NCBI GenBank assembly: GCA_032622095.1
Contig: CP136061.1
Coordinates: 119,796,754 to 119,860,753 of the forward strand
Origin: Siphonodentalium dalli
Lineage: Eukaryota; Mollusca; Scaphopoda; Gadilida; Siphonodentaliidae
Direction: 5' to 3'
DNA: 64,000 nucleotides
The notes under the pieces were generated by a model. That model saw only the letters and a program-made list of their open reading frames with translations. It was not told the DNA's origin and did not search any database. Below are positions 24,291 to 37,280 of this stretch, piece after piece; position 1 is the stretch's first letter; every line of letters starts with the position of its first letter. Made by a program: the position numbers and the translations under genes.

Positions 24291-25378
24291 ACTCGTATTT
24301 AAATTCGCGCAGTACTATTTTCACTAAGTTTTGAATTCGCATAATTTTGTAAAAGTCTAGGATCTGATGACAGTTTCAGTTTTCAGTCGTTTCTGAAGAT
24401 ATGGCGATGCGTATATTAAAGACATATTATGGACCTGTTCGGGTGTGTGAATCTGATGTGTTAGTATTCAGGCGCTATGCCAACAGGAGGAATGGAGCAT
24501 TCTACTAACATCGCCGAAAATCTCAAAGAAATCGACCAAACAACTCCATAGAAAACATCGTCTGAACTATGCATGATTGTAAATATTTACATCTCGATTC
24601 GGGACGCAACTGTCGGCGATAAACCAACGCAAATGATTTCGCCATCGAAAGTCATTGCATTTAATTAATTAATATATAAGAATTACGGTGTGAGTTGTAA
24701 ATCTGAATTAATATTCGTAAAAATAACTACTTTGAGAAAGATTATATCTCCAATTCTATTTGCTCACCCTACCGGGGTGTTTCACATAACTTTAAACACG
24801 ATCACGGCAGGTTTTCAACATGTAGATCATAACTGCATTGTCATTTTGTTGCGAGGATGTATGTTTATTTGCTCCAAATAATTACTCTGATATTGAAATA
24901 CTTATGGACTGGACATCAATTAAATGAACTCGAAAACAGAAACCACAATCGCGAAGGCAACTGACTTCAGAAAATTAAACACTTGGCTGCGGGTTGTGAT
25001 GACATAACTAACTCAGGCTGTATGGTCATTGTGTCACTCCATGGTGGTGCATATAGGCGGCGTGCTTTCATGCACATGCAATATATAATATGTGTATTGT
25101 TACAAGCATTTCAACATCGTCGACGTTACCTAATATGGTATGTACGTCACTTGGCATTGAGTAATCGATTTGAATTTTTATATTGGTTGACCGAACCTAA
25201 ATATAGGCCTATAAGTATCCAGTGTCCAACGTTTCGTAATGTATGTAACTCATCAACATAATGCTCTTATTTTCCCTGTGGTATATTTAAAATTCAGAAT
25301 CGTACTATTTTTCGTCCAGTTTTAAATTTGCGCACCGAAAGAACGCGAAAATAGTACTGCGCGAATTTAAATACGAGT
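24291..25378. mobile_element. 1.1 kb inverted-repeat element carrying the nested family B MITE
   Basis: A perfect 32-base inverted repeat bounds the segment (left ACTCGTATTTAAATTCGCGC continuing to 24322; right 25347-25378). The interior holds the TTAA family B copy and no convincing ORF. Perfect termini suggest a younger age than most elements here. Class unknown. Confidence 0.6.
24416..24795. mobile_element. TTAA-delimited MITE, family B, copy 1
   Basis: 380 bases from TTAAAGACATATTATGGAC to the complement of TTAAAGTTATGTGAAACACC. It matches 55500-55879 in the same orientation, with identical total length. It is nested inside the larger inverted-repeat element 24291-25378. Confidence 0.65.
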
Positions 25379-25449
25379 AAGGTATACATATACATCATCA
25401 TTACAGAATAATTATCAATGCTTTGACCTTTTCAAATTTTTACCGTCAA

Positions 25450-25700
25450 GTTGTGATTAAAGATGCATAATCCGAATTAACGCTTTGGCTTCGGGGTGAA
25501 CAATATTTGATTCGAGTCGAGGAACCCACCCATCAAAGCTTAGAGTGATCAGATATAGATTTTTGAAATATGTTATTTCTCGAAATGTGTAATTACTTGT
25601 GGCCCTGAAAAGAGTTGTCAAACCGATGGTTTCGGACAAAATTGCGGCTGAAGATGGATAACTCCAAAATCAAGTGGTAATACGGCAAAATTTCGTGATC
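25450..25700. repeat. Degraded relative of the 60348-61643 foldback element
   Basis: Shares long stretches such as ATTTGATTCGAGTCGAGGAA, CCCACCCATCAAAGCTTAG and GAAGATGGATAACTC with the left arm of the element at 60348. The ends are lost and the sequence beyond about 25690 differs. Confidence 0.55.
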
Positions 25701-26031
25701 GGCAAGTGATAATACGGCCATATTTCGTTGAACAAAATGTTGATAAATAACACGTTTGTGAAATTTTATACCATAGTTGACATCCGCTAGCATTGTTTTG
25801 TTGTAATTAATAGATTCTGAAAACAAAAGCGTATTTTGGAGAAATGTAGTTGTTGTTGTAACTTAATGACCTGGGGACTGTCTGACCGGATAAAGTTCCT
25901 TTAAACTTTGGTATCTTATTGGACTAATTAGACTTTTATCGGTAATTCCACTGTCCACATATCAATGGTTCTGACAATATTAGAGAGTTATTAATAATGA
26001 AAATGGAACAAAGTCAAACTATTTTGTCATG

Positions 26032-26296
26032 TACAGTAATGCTCTAAATAATCGACTCCTTAACCACAGCAGCATTATGGGTAACTTTTCAGGATTTAGT
26101 CGGAAGTATGGCTTGTTGCCATTCATCGGAAAGCTCTCACTTTTAGTCGGAAAGTATGGCTTGTTGTCATTCGTCGGAAAGCTCTCAGCGAGAGCTTTCC
26201 GATTAATGGCAACAAGCCACATTTCCGACTAAATCCTGAAAAGTTACCCATAATTTTGCTGTGGTTAAGGAGTCGATTATTTAGAGCATTACTGTA
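26032..26296. mobile_element. Palindromic foldback MITE, family C, copy 1
   Basis: Ends TACAGTAATGCTCTAAATAA and its complement. Long arms contain 'aaccacagcag', 'ttttcaggatttagtcggaa' and 'cattcatcggaaagctctc'. The centre carries an extra repeat of the block from 'tttagtcggaa' to 'aaagctctc', making the left side longer. The TA at each end suggests a TA target duplication, as in Tc1/mariner-type MITEs; this is inference. Confidence 0.7.
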
Positions 26297-26299
26297 CTT

Positions 26300-28280
26300 G
26301 TTGATGATAGTTGTTTTACAGACGTTTATGTTATTTAGCATGGACCCACATCGAAGGCCTTGAGTCCCTTTAAATATGCATGGTCTATCTCTTCCTATAC
26401 AATTAAAAATATAGTTTCCGGGTATAAAATAATAAATATGAATAGAAGACACCTGTCCGGAAACGCTTCTATCAATTAAGATTTATTTTATTTCGATTTT
26501 TCTGGTATAATAATAACCTTGCAAGACAGTTTTATGGGCTATTATTAGAACTGAAATTTCAGGTGAATTATGAGCATAACAAAATGAAGAACTCTATGTT
26601 ATTAGAACTCACAATTAAGGCAAAATGCAATTTGATATTGTGCAGGAATTAACCACCAGCTTATTATGTATTTATAGACAAATAATATATACAATCTTCA
26701 GTTTTGTCTGTGTTTTATTCACGAAAAAAGGTATTTGTAGTATTGAAATCGGGTTGTATACAATATTATATTGTTGTTGTCGTTGTCGTAATTGTGGCCG
26801 AAAGAGATAGGCCATTTTTAAATTAGACAGACTCATGTAGATGTCTTATTTAAACCAATATTTCATAGTCTCAATATTGGTACCATGCAGTTCGAACGTT
26901 TAAGTGGCCTTTGGTCTATCTGCATGGGGACCAAAAAGAAAATCGCCATTAACAATCATGTGTATCTCACAAATATGATATTTTACATCATGCCAGGGAG
27001 TGGTTTCGGGGACCCTAACCTAAATGCAGACTATCATATAATATCTCCATTCCAGTATCAATTCGAGCATCAGTATTGAGCCATATAGCCACTCGTCCAC
27101 ATTCGTCGTCCAGTGGTTTCATCTAAAGATCATAAGTCTGGGCTGCTCCGCTGATCTATGAGGTGATATCAGGAAAATATGATTTAAATTATCGTAAACC
27201 AAGGTGCACATGACACACACGGACGTGGCAATTGTTTGATCTTCTTATCGACTTCCGTGATCACAGGTAGTTCGTTATTTGTGTTATTATAACTTACTGA
27301 TATCGGCAGTGCCCTATTTCATTACATTGTGCCCTATACTATAGAATACAATTTTTTATAAAAGTAGGGTTGTTTGAGCCGCACAGAATGTGTCCAGAAA
27401 TATAGACCAAAATATGAAATATAATAGCGTAGGCGATTTCTTGTAAACCACAAATGAAGGCAAATCGAGTACTATCGACCACCGTTCATTATACGCACAT
27501 ATAATGATATATATGCGAATGATATGGCAGTGCCTATTTGTGTCAGTTGGTGAGTAATTTAGTTGATGTATAAAGGTACATTTTGTGTGACTAGTTTCCG
27601 ATACTTGGGGTTATTTTGACCACAATTTCACACGGTTACAAATTAATTCCAATGGTATCGGGTGGAATACTTGTTACCATGTTGAGATGTGTTATCCGTA
27701 TTAAAGCGGAAAATTGAGAATCCAATGAACGCGTGGTGTGACATCCCACCCCAACCAATTCATAATTGCACCACATGGCTGTCAGATTGCTCTGCCTCTG
27801 TATGATGGGGGTGCGACGGCTGTCTCGGACTTGGTATTTTAAATCTGTTTCAAGGATGGGCGTTTGGAAATTATCCGGGGACATCCAGCCTCGATTTTCA
27901 AATCGCACCATATACTTAAACTACACCTAATTATCGGTACCTTCTATTTATACCCAACTAAGCGGCTGAATGTATGTAAAAACCAACACGAATTACTACA
28001 TTGGTAAGTTAAGTATCGGGGGACTCTTTTTCCTATATAAGAATTCACTCATGGAACATTCGTCGTAAGTTGTTAGCTGTACAATCCTGAGTGGCACTAT
28101 TGGCCAAATAAAAATGTTTAGAACACAATGTGACCGCTAACTTCTTGAACACAAACAAATTGCATGCGGTCCAAACAAGTTACATAAATTCATATGGTAA
28201 ATATTTTAGTTCCACTGATTCTTAACGCAACTTTGCCTGAAATTCAGCACGAAATGCCTCCCACCCCAATTCACCGCGTA
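26300..28280. other. No gene seen
   Basis: AT-rich sequence with only short ORFs, apart from the dispersed repeat at 26390-26500. No splice-bounded coding blocks were recognised. Confidence 0.4.
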
Positions 28281-28289
28281 TCTGTGTAG

Positions 28290-28870
28290 CCCCGCACAGC
28301 AGTAGGGGCTCTAAGGTCCCAAAAATTGTCAAAGTGTGCAAAATTGGATAAAAGCATGAAACTTGGTATGCATATAGTTCATGATATGGGTGTCAATATA
28401 CATGTAAGAGCGAGACCCAAGAGTGAAAGTGACATTGATGACATTGAGGTCAAGGTCAAAGGTAAAATTTTCTATTTTTCACAGGCGGTATGAGTTATAA
28501 CATTTTAAAGACAACACATTACAATATACATATCAACATTAGATAAATATGACTTCAAATTGGCCATATTAGTCACTTTTATAACAAAATCTACTATCAT
28601 CTTGAGAACTTTTCATATTGAAGCTCAAAAATCAGTTGGTAATCCGAATAGCTGCAACAGTTCCATGAAAAAATGAATATAAAGTCCCGCCTATTTAACA
28701 TTCTCACTAAATGTCATCACATTCCACATCATTATATTTGCATATATATCAGTGTACAATACAAGAGTGAGACCCAAGCATTAAAATCACTCAGATGCAA
28801 TTGAGGTCAAGGTCAAAGGTCAAAACTCATTTTTATAAAATTGTTAATGATGTGAGCTGAGCCTGAATTA
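28290..28870. repeat. Repeat with two units of 'gagacccaag ... gaggtcaaggtcaaaggt'
   Basis: Units at about 28400-28460 and 28765-28825 share 'agagtgagacccaag' and 'ttgaggtcaaggtcaaaggt'. A reversed relative lies at 32690-33010 ('gaccttgacatcaaggtca', 'tttgggtctccctg', 'catccaaatttgcacac'-like text). Confidence 0.5.
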
Positions 28871-29029
28871 TTCCTCGATATTTGTCCGAAATTACATAAA
28901 TATATCTTCAAATATATTATAATACTCAACTCTCAGGAATTCTATCAATTTATGAACATATATTTCAGTAAAATGTTTTATTAGAAGATAAAAAATGAAA
29001 TATATATGTAAAGTCACAAAAATAACTCC

Positions 29030-29296
29030 AAGCCGTTTCGCCCTCCAGCGCTGGCGATAAGGGGTCAAATCCACATGTTTCCATCGTGGACTTTGTAACT
29101 CGAAATCGTTATCTGGTTGAGTTCCAGTTACTCGCCGATGGCCGGTGGTTTGCCGCACATGGTTGACGAGTTTATCAGCCATTGAAATCACGGTTAGATT
29201 AGTCGCAAGTGTGCGGGTTTCCTCCACCACTAAAACTGGCAATGTCGTGATATGGCTTAAGCGACAATAAACCCCAATCAATCAATCAATCATAAT
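29030..29296 (-). repeat. SINE-like interspersed repeat
   Basis: On the minus strand it starts with (GATT)n and 'ggggtttattgtcgcttaag', followed by 'ggtggaggaaacccgc', a layout seen in dispersed SINE-like repeats of molluscs. A 129-codon open frame across it is judged accidental. No RNA polymerase III boxes were verified. Confidence 0.4.
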
Positions 29297-30124
29297 GCCA
29301 TCAAGTTATACATTTTAGGCACATGTGTTCAATATGTGGATAACAAGGGTTTTGCAAAAGTATGTTACTTTTATTAAATAACATTTTGCTCATTTTGGTC
29401 ACCCAACGCACTGCAGAATACATGTATTACACATATTTTGACACATATGCAATACATGCGGTGGCAAAAAATTGGCATGCTGACATGGTAATCGATTCTA
29501 TGGTCAGTATTCAAGAAAAGGTAGGCAATATATAGAAATACTATATGTTGAATATGTCGAACCTACGTGCATTTAATTTGGTAACAATTATGAGAATATA
29601 ATAACTACCATTACATGCACACCCAAGAAATGAGATCTGTTGTCCAGAATATAATATGACCATCAAAAGAAAGTGATCCTTTGCAAGGTCATGAGTTATT
29701 GTACTAAAATCATCCAATGTTGGACACAAGATGACATATACTGTGTCATAAATTATGAATTATAACAGTGGGGTTAGAGACTTGTGGTTGATGTGGTATA
29801 TCATCTACTGATCATCACTCTGGTCGCTGAACTAGTGACTAGCATTGTGGTATAGCATAGCCTTTGATTTACTAACTCCCCAGATATACCCTGTTGGTAA
29901 CATTAATTTGTTATCTCTTGAAATAAGGAAGTTTTTTGAAAGTAATGTGCAAACATTGCTATAATAATATCTTTTCGCAGACAATAAGTCATTGCTTGTG
30001 TGGAGTGTCAAATTTCTATGACACTGAACCCTAAAGCAAGTAATTATTGTGGCATTTTAAGGCTAGCTCTCTGGTGTTTACATCTCCGATTTTGGTAGAC
30101 AATGTGTGAAATGGTCATCAGGGG

Positions 30125-31200
30125 GTGGGCAGCATACTAGTATATATGTGTATCAAGGGGCCGCATAACATGCACAGGGACTGGATATTTACATCAGTTG
30201 CAGGTTACCCGTATCTCAATATGGATCCATTATATTGCCGGTATTCAGAATGTTGTTGGTCAGATCAGAACATCGATGTCTGGGAACTGGATGTCTATAA
30301 TCTCCCCATATTATGTTATCCGGTACCTCAACAGTTCCCATAGTATGGTATCTAGAAAATGGGTGCATTCCCATCGTGGCGGACGAAAGCAGTGGCCAAA
30401 TCACTCAGATTCCAGCATTAATTGGTCAGCTAAAGTACCCACCACACATAATAACATATCCATGCAAACCATACATGATTGTGTTTGGCCGCTGAGCGCC
30501 AGCATCTAGGATTGTCCAGGTAGCGGCACATCGACACATATGGACTGATTAGTCAAAGTGCCACATTTTAGTGGTGACCGAATATCCTATACCGGTATAT
30601 GACTATTCCTCTAGTTTACCTGTATCGTTGAATTGGGAGGCAATTGCGTGTCATCTGGGGCCGTGTATTGTACGTATCCCGAAACTGGCTCGCCAATGCT
30701 CTCAATACAATCCGTATTGTGGTGGTCAATTTCAAGAGAAGCCACTATACGCGAACAGCTGTGAAATCTGTGGCCTACACATATATCTGGCAAAGACAAT
30801 ATATTCTTATTCTGGGCTACCCAAATTCCAGCAGTGGTCGGTCAAGTTAGTCATATCCAGAACCTGCATGGCTGCCATTGGATGACCGTAGAGCACTTCT
30901 CCGGTGGTGACCAGAATACCTATCCGATATCCTGGAATTAGGCTGCAGATCGAGTGCACCAATATCACCCATGCACATCATGAAACTGGGCAACCAATGT
31001 GCCAGTTTCCAGTGATGATCAGATTGCATATATTCTGGAACAGTGTGATCATTGTGCACATACTATGATCAAATTCCCCATACACTGTTTGGACAGGGTA
31101 CCCATCTATGACAGTGGTCCGATTGCTCACTCACGGGGACTCAACATTCTTCAATTCTGTAATTTCAGGACTTTGTCTGGTAGTACCAACTCTTAAGAAT
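30125..31200. other. Compositionally distinct region with few stop codons in several frames
   Basis: Unlike its AT-rich neighbours this kilobase has balanced base use. It also has overlapping open frames on both strands, none of which resembles a known protein. Words such as 'attccagcagtgg', 'tattctggaac', 'gatcagattgcat', 'gtggtcaatttc' and 'agtttccag' recur irregularly, suggesting a very degenerate tandem repeat. No gene is called. Confidence 0.4.
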
Positions 31201-31250
31201 TGAACTTTTTTAATTTTTAAGCCACCAAATTCTCTTCAGTATATTATGAA

Positions 31251-31732
31251 GAATAGTAGCTAGGTTCGGCCACACGTACATGTAACTTGTAACGTGCGTC
31301 GCCATTGTCAACGAAAGTAACCTCACTCATGCATGTGAATATTCTGCATACAGATACATGATAAAGCCGTTTAAAAGATTTGTGTCAAATGTGTAGCATA
31401 ACGAAACTTGTAGCAAAGTGGAATATCCAATATTCTGATAAGATATTCTATAGTGAGAAACCAACGCCATTTATGCAGGAGTAGAATATTCATTCCAATG
31501 TTTCATCTTGAAGTCATGCAATTAAGCATATCGGCAGTTGCAATGTGGACGTGTCGCTCACCACCGGATTATGTTTACACGTTCTGCTACACTTTGGGAT
31601 GATATCTCAAAACGTGTAGCTTTGGCGCCGTAAATCACACGATTTCTCCCGACCAAGTGTATATCTATAGCAATTATACCACAGTAGCACACGTTACAAG
31701 TTACACGAATGTGTGGCTGAACCTGGCTATTA
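31251..31732. mobile_element. MITE-like element with ~46-base inverted termini
   Basis: Left end ATAGTAGCTAGGTTCGGCCA and the inward-read right end ATAATAGCCAGGTTCAGCCA continue with CACA-, then -GTAACTTGTAACGTG in both. About 480 bases with no ORF. A clear target duplication was not found, so the class is open. Confidence 0.5.
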
Positions 31733-33819
31733 TCATCTCCCTCAATGAAATCAGTTGAAATGGTAATTTATCAATCACAGAGAGGGTACCCTTCTAATGC
31801 CTTCTCTCTTCAGATTGGTATTTTTCCCCAACACTTACTTTCTGTGAATAGTATGTGTGTTATCACCACTCATGACTAAAAACATCATATTTATTTTTCA
31901 CAAAGCACAACAAGTTCATTGATGACAGAATCTGGAGATATGCTGTTAGGAGTTGAATGTGATTTCGATATTTCGCCGACTTGACTTTATTCAATTTAAT
32001 TTTCAAAACAGGTATACATTTTGACTAGTACTACATGCGACCAGCATATGGTCCGAACTGTATTGGCTTGTGACAATGCAATATTATACATATATATAAT
32101 GGGATGAAAATAATTTTTTAAAAGGTGTATCTTCATTGATAAGTGCCGTGTGATGGTGAAACATGGGTTCCAATTCTTGGATCTTTTATTCATCATAATA
32201 ACGTATCTGATAGTGTAAAAATAATCATCGGAACACCAGCGAACACCATTCACTTTGAGTGGCATGTAAACTTATCATTCCAATTGAAGAAACTGATATT
32301 AGTTTGTTTTATTGTGGTTTATGGTAGTTTTAGCTGTTATGGCATATCATGTCAGGTTTACAGGTCGAGGAAAGGCTGTGCAGAGGATATATTTAACTGA
32401 GAATAAATCACTGAACACAGGAAAGCAACTGACAAACTTTACCCATTACCCGAATCCCTGTGTGTGGATCTCAAATGCATGCTAATCAAGATTCGAATCA
32501 GTTTCACCATCACTAATTGGAATGGCTTATGTTTGTCTAACGCAACACCACCTTACCAACTGGGCCACTTTGTGCCCTCACTTATATTGGATATAATTGT
32601 GATTGTTGCAATATGTTTGAATAAAACATCTAACCTGATATGCCTAAACTATTCCCTCTCCCAAGTGACAATTGACAACTTGGCACAATTTTAAGTTCAA
32701 GGTCACCAAAAACATTCCAACTCTCACATAAAGCCCCCAAATATTACGATGTTAGTCATATTATGTCTCTCCGGTGTGGAGTAATGAATACTATGTACAA
32801 TTCATAACTGTTCAGCTCCCTTCTGCACACTCCAGGCAGCCTATAGTGAAAATTAATGTTGATGACCTTGACATCAAGGTCATATGAGGGGGTCTGCCAA
32901 TTTGGGTCTCCCTGCGAACTGAACCCCATGGTCTACTCTATATGTGTGCCAATTTTCGTGCTTTTATCCAAATTTGCACACCATCAGCTTACAGCCCCTA
33001 TAAAGATGGTTTATATATACGCTTTGAGCGCCGGTCCGACAACTGTGTCTCTATAATCCCATGCTAGGCCGCTGACATGGCTATATCTTCGTTCTACTAT
33101 ATTGAGCGTAAACCATTCACGACGGGTTAAAATTGATATTCCGGTACCGCATTACAAAGGACATGTACCCTGCTAATCCCACTAACCATTACCCGCACGG
33201 CATGGAGAATCGTCGTGATCACGGCGTAAACAATCTAAATTGTAGCCTATGCAGTAGTAACTTAATACTGAACTTTTACAAAATGTGTATTATTGCCGTA
33301 CTACATGTATAGAACCCCTTAGCCAGTACTTTATCAATCCCTAATGCGAGTTCTGACATATTACAAAGCTGTAGCGTCCGAGTACTGTGAACACATGAAA
33401 AGATGCAACTTTCTGGTTCCCATTTTCTCCACCAAATGCAAAGATATTCCGGTCAAGTGAATCCCGGTATATATAGATGGTTATGAAAAGGAACCAGGAT
33501 CTACATAATTATATAGTACACCAAACTATTCAAAAGATTAGCACTCCACCTCAACAGATCAAATAGACAGTAAATTTACATAAGACTAATTTTCGTGCTG
33601 CATCAAACCGGTGTTTTAGTAGACAATTGGAATATTCTACTACGCAATGTACAATATTAGTTTTCAATATCTTGTTGTTGGAAAATATATTACCAATGTG
33701 CATGTGCAAAATATCAGGTGATCAGCGTTTAAAGCTGTTTATTTGTGTTGAACATTGACGCAATGTTGCTATTTATGGCTGTGTGTCCAGCAGATATGTG
33801 TAATATTAGGGAGAAGGGA

Positions 33820-33945
33820 TACACACGGTAATGCGGTTGCAGAAAACATAGTACCTTTCGCGTATGTGTGGCCTTGGTAAATATAACCAAATATTAGTTC
33901 CAGGTATACAGACAGTCTCCGTCACAGTGTATGTAGGCAATTTTG
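33820..33945. repeat. Dispersed repeat shared with 62778-62905
   Basis: Both contain 'atgcggttgcagaaaa', 'tttcgcgtat-tgtg', 'aatataaccaaatat' and 'ttccaggtata', in the same order and orientation. Confidence 0.5.
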
Positions 33946-34149
33946 AACATTTTTTGAAGATAATATATGGTACTCCTTTGTGTTTTGATAAATTGCGATC
34001 ATAGTATATGCCACCATGCATTATTGTGATAAATGCGAATTTTTCACGTTTTATCACTTGATCGGGGGTCAACTATGATTAATATTTTAAGACACGGACA
34101 ATAGAATCTACGCATTTCACCCATTACTCTATGAATATCTCCAATATTT

Positions 34150-35320
34150 TGGGCAGTCAACGACAAGCCGTGCAACATTTACTATATTTATCAAACGTTT
34201 TTCATGCTGTCCCAGATGCCATAATGTCAAACAATCACAGTCAGATCAAGTTATCTAGTGAACAGTTTAATTATGTTTCGATTGAAAACAAACATAATTT
34301 TGAAAATGTAGTATTGTGCGGACACAAAATATCGAAGCCCTGTTGTGATCAGCGAATACAGGAACATGATAAATCCTCACATCAGACACATGGAAACAAT
34401 CACAGGTCTGTGAAGTTATTTCGACGTTCGATATTCATTCGATATTCGCGTGAAGTTAGTTTGACGTTCGATATTCGATATTGGCGACTTCGAAAAATTT
34501 CAACAACAACAAAAAAATCAGTTTTCGTCTTGTGCATGATGTGTGTGCACTGAGTCCAATTCCGCGCTTTTCCTGTTTTCCAGACCATTATATATGATAG
34601 CTGGACTAAGAACATTTCCATTTACACGACATAGCTGTAGAGAACTCAGGCTGTATTAACGGGCCGAATGAGCTGAACTTTGATAATTATACTGAACTTT
34701 TCCAGCGAGGCGGAGATAACTTTCAAATTACTTCCCCGGAATAGCATGCATGCTAAAATAGATTTCTGGATTTCCCCCATATAATGGGTCTGCTAAAATT
34801 AGGAAGCGGACTATCGTGTTGGGGCGGGACTATTGCAGACAGTGAATATTAAGCAACTGATCACAAGCGTAGATCAGGCTTAGCTAGTCACATGAGATAA
34901 CATATTATGGAACAGTCAACGACAAACAGTGCAATATTTATTATATTTTATCGAACATTCTTCATGCTGTCCCACCATGTCAAACAACTCACAATCAGAT
35001 CATGTTAACTAGTGACCAATTTAATACTCGTTCTACCGAAAACAAAGATTCGTTTCGAATATTTAGTGTAGTGCGAACCTAGGGAATTGACCAAAAATAT
35101 CGAAGCGACATCGTGACCAACGAAGACGGTTAAATTCTCACACCAGACATGAGGGAAAACATCACAAATAACAAAATAATTTCCTTACGATAATTTATTA
35201 TGCTTTGTGCTATAGAGCGTTGAACTTTTCCAGCGAGACGGAGATAACTGTCAAATTACCTCCCCCTATCTAAATATAGATATCTGGATTTCCCCAGCGA
35301 TGTAATGGGTACGCTAAAAT
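34150..35320. repeat. Diverged tandem duplication, two units of roughly 0.5-0.75 kb
   Basis: The unit starting near 34150 ('cagtcaacgacaagccgtgc', 'ttcatgctgtccca') recurs from about 34912 ('cagtcaacgacaaacagtgc'). Both run on to 'aacttttccagcgag-cggag' (34685 and 35222) and 'gctaaaattaggaag'. A 140-codon frame in unit 1 is broken in unit 2. Confidence 0.6.
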
Positions 35321-37080
35321 TAGGAAGTGTGTTAAAATACTTGAGTGAAAAAAACACCCACCACACGCGGCCTACATGTCTGTAAAACATTTTGACCCCC
35401 CCCCTCCCGTTGTTGCCACTTAACAATATGGCCTCTGTGTCTGTACATTTTGTGATCAGTACCTGACACAACATCTGTTGGAATTTCAAAACAAAGTAGG
35501 TTTATATAAAGTGTTTTCTTATAGTTAAATTTTGCAACCAGAATATAATGTGTCATTTGGTCTTTTCTGACCAGAAGTTGAGTATTGTCCTACAGTAACG
35601 TAACTGCCGGTCAAATTGTTGGACGGAAAATGGCTGCCAGGTTGGAAATGTCCAACACTTGGGAGGCTTGAGATACCAGTTTGAAATTAGGGTCAGCAAA
35701 TGAAAATTACCGGTATTGGCAATTTCAGTCTGGTTCCATGGGGTACAATGTATGTGGACAGTCTATGTTGGTTACCAGACCCCCTCCCCAACGTAAACCC
35801 TCTTGTCGCCTCTCTTCCGCGGTGTATTTAATTGTGTTTTCTTTGGGCGGTCGCGAACGGTCCCAATCAAGTTTATTGTCCATTAAATCAATTAATGAAA
35901 TTTAGACAACATTAATTAACATATATGTACATAGAATTTACAGATTACACGCGTGCGTTGCAATATTTTTCACCCAGAGCAGCAGGCAGCCGCGAGCAAA
36001 CTACAGCTACACATATTACTTGGAAATCCAATCAATGCATGCAGCTCCAATCTACACACGACTACCAACCACTGTGGTAACACCCTCATTCCCACCATCC
36101 CTGCCATACCACATCACCAGGCGCCTTGGCGGAGCACACCCGCTCCACTCGAGACAAATGCACTGTGTAGAGCGGGACCCGATCGGCCCAGGCATCCCTC
36201 CGCAGTACCGCAGAGCTGATGCGCTTTTTCTGACCATCTCTTATTTTCCATATCTGTCGAAATATTATGATTAAAATAAACTTTAGATGAGCCTAAATAG
36301 ATCCTAAATAGATCATTGATATATTATTTCATAATATAAAACATGGCAGTAACTTTAGTTATTATCACTATCAAAAGCAAAAGAATTACGCATTTGAATA
36401 AACACAGTTGCAACAGTGGGAGGTCAAAATAGCCTGATCAATTTCTCGAATTTATTTTGTCCGTTATCGCCGAAAGCTATAGTTATATTGCTTTGGCTCC
36501 GATACCAATCTTCACCCCACCCCCACTAACATCAGCTGCAGCTGCGACCTGAACATTGACTGTTTCTGGCAATTCTTTTATGAGCCATTGTAGTATTATA
36601 GGACCGGAGTTACAATTTCGCACTGACATTCATCCCTGAAATATGATCACTAGTTTATATTAAGATTAACCATTTATATAATAAATACTAATTGATGAGT
36701 AGTTATCAATTACGAAATGTTCAGATAAGAGGTTCAACAAACGACCATGGGTTATAGAACATTTCTCACCAATCAATATGAATCCTCGTGCACTTTCTTT
36801 TTCTGTCGTCTGATCATATTTCCTGAACATCCATCCAGACTATTCCAATATATCCTCGTATAACTGAATAGAATAATCCATTTAGTATTCAGTATAGACA
36901 GGGCTAATATTTATGCCAGAAGATAATCGATGTATCGATTAAGTAAAATGCACTTCGGGCATTCTAAAGTACAATGAAGATGACGCTGATGTGATTAATT
37001 TTCCACCCTCAACGAAATCTCAGTTCCCCATAACTTGATGCCACTGGATGCATTCACAGTAAACTAGACATATTTTCTGA
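35320..37080. other. No gene seen
   Basis: A richer patch at 35950-36220 opens overlapping frames on both strands without any recognisable domain. The rest is AT-rich and featureless. Confidence 0.4.
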
Positions 37081-37082
37081 AC

Positions 37083-37280
37083 TACAGTAATGCTCTAAGT
37101 AATCGACTTCTTAACCACAGCAGAATTAAGGGTAACTTTTCAGGATTTAGTCGGAAATATGGCTTGTTGCCATTCATCGGAAAGCTCTCCCGAGAGCTTT
37201 CCGATGAATGGCAACAGGCAATATTTCCGACTAAATCCTGAAAAGTTGGTAAGAAGTCGATTAATTAGAGCATTACTGTA
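37083..37280. mobile_element. Palindromic foldback MITE, family C, copy 2
   Basis: 198 bases that fold on themselves almost from end to end (ends TACAGTAATGCTCTAAGTAA and its complement) with essentially no loop at CTCTCCCGAGAG. Same family as 26032-26296 but without the internal duplication. The right arm lacks a short block beside 'aaaagttggtaag'. Confidence 0.75.

Noticed and set aside
28892-29281. 129-codon minus-strand frame
   Set aside because: It covers a SINE-like repeat and its AT-rich flank. The frame is judged accidental.
34131-34553. 140-codon plus-strand frame
   Set aside because: Its tandem duplicate has lost the frame and nothing in it resembles a known protein.
35953-36274. 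Overlapping Pro/His-rich frames on both strands
   Set aside because: Local rise in GC content opens frames by chance. No domain or start context was seen.
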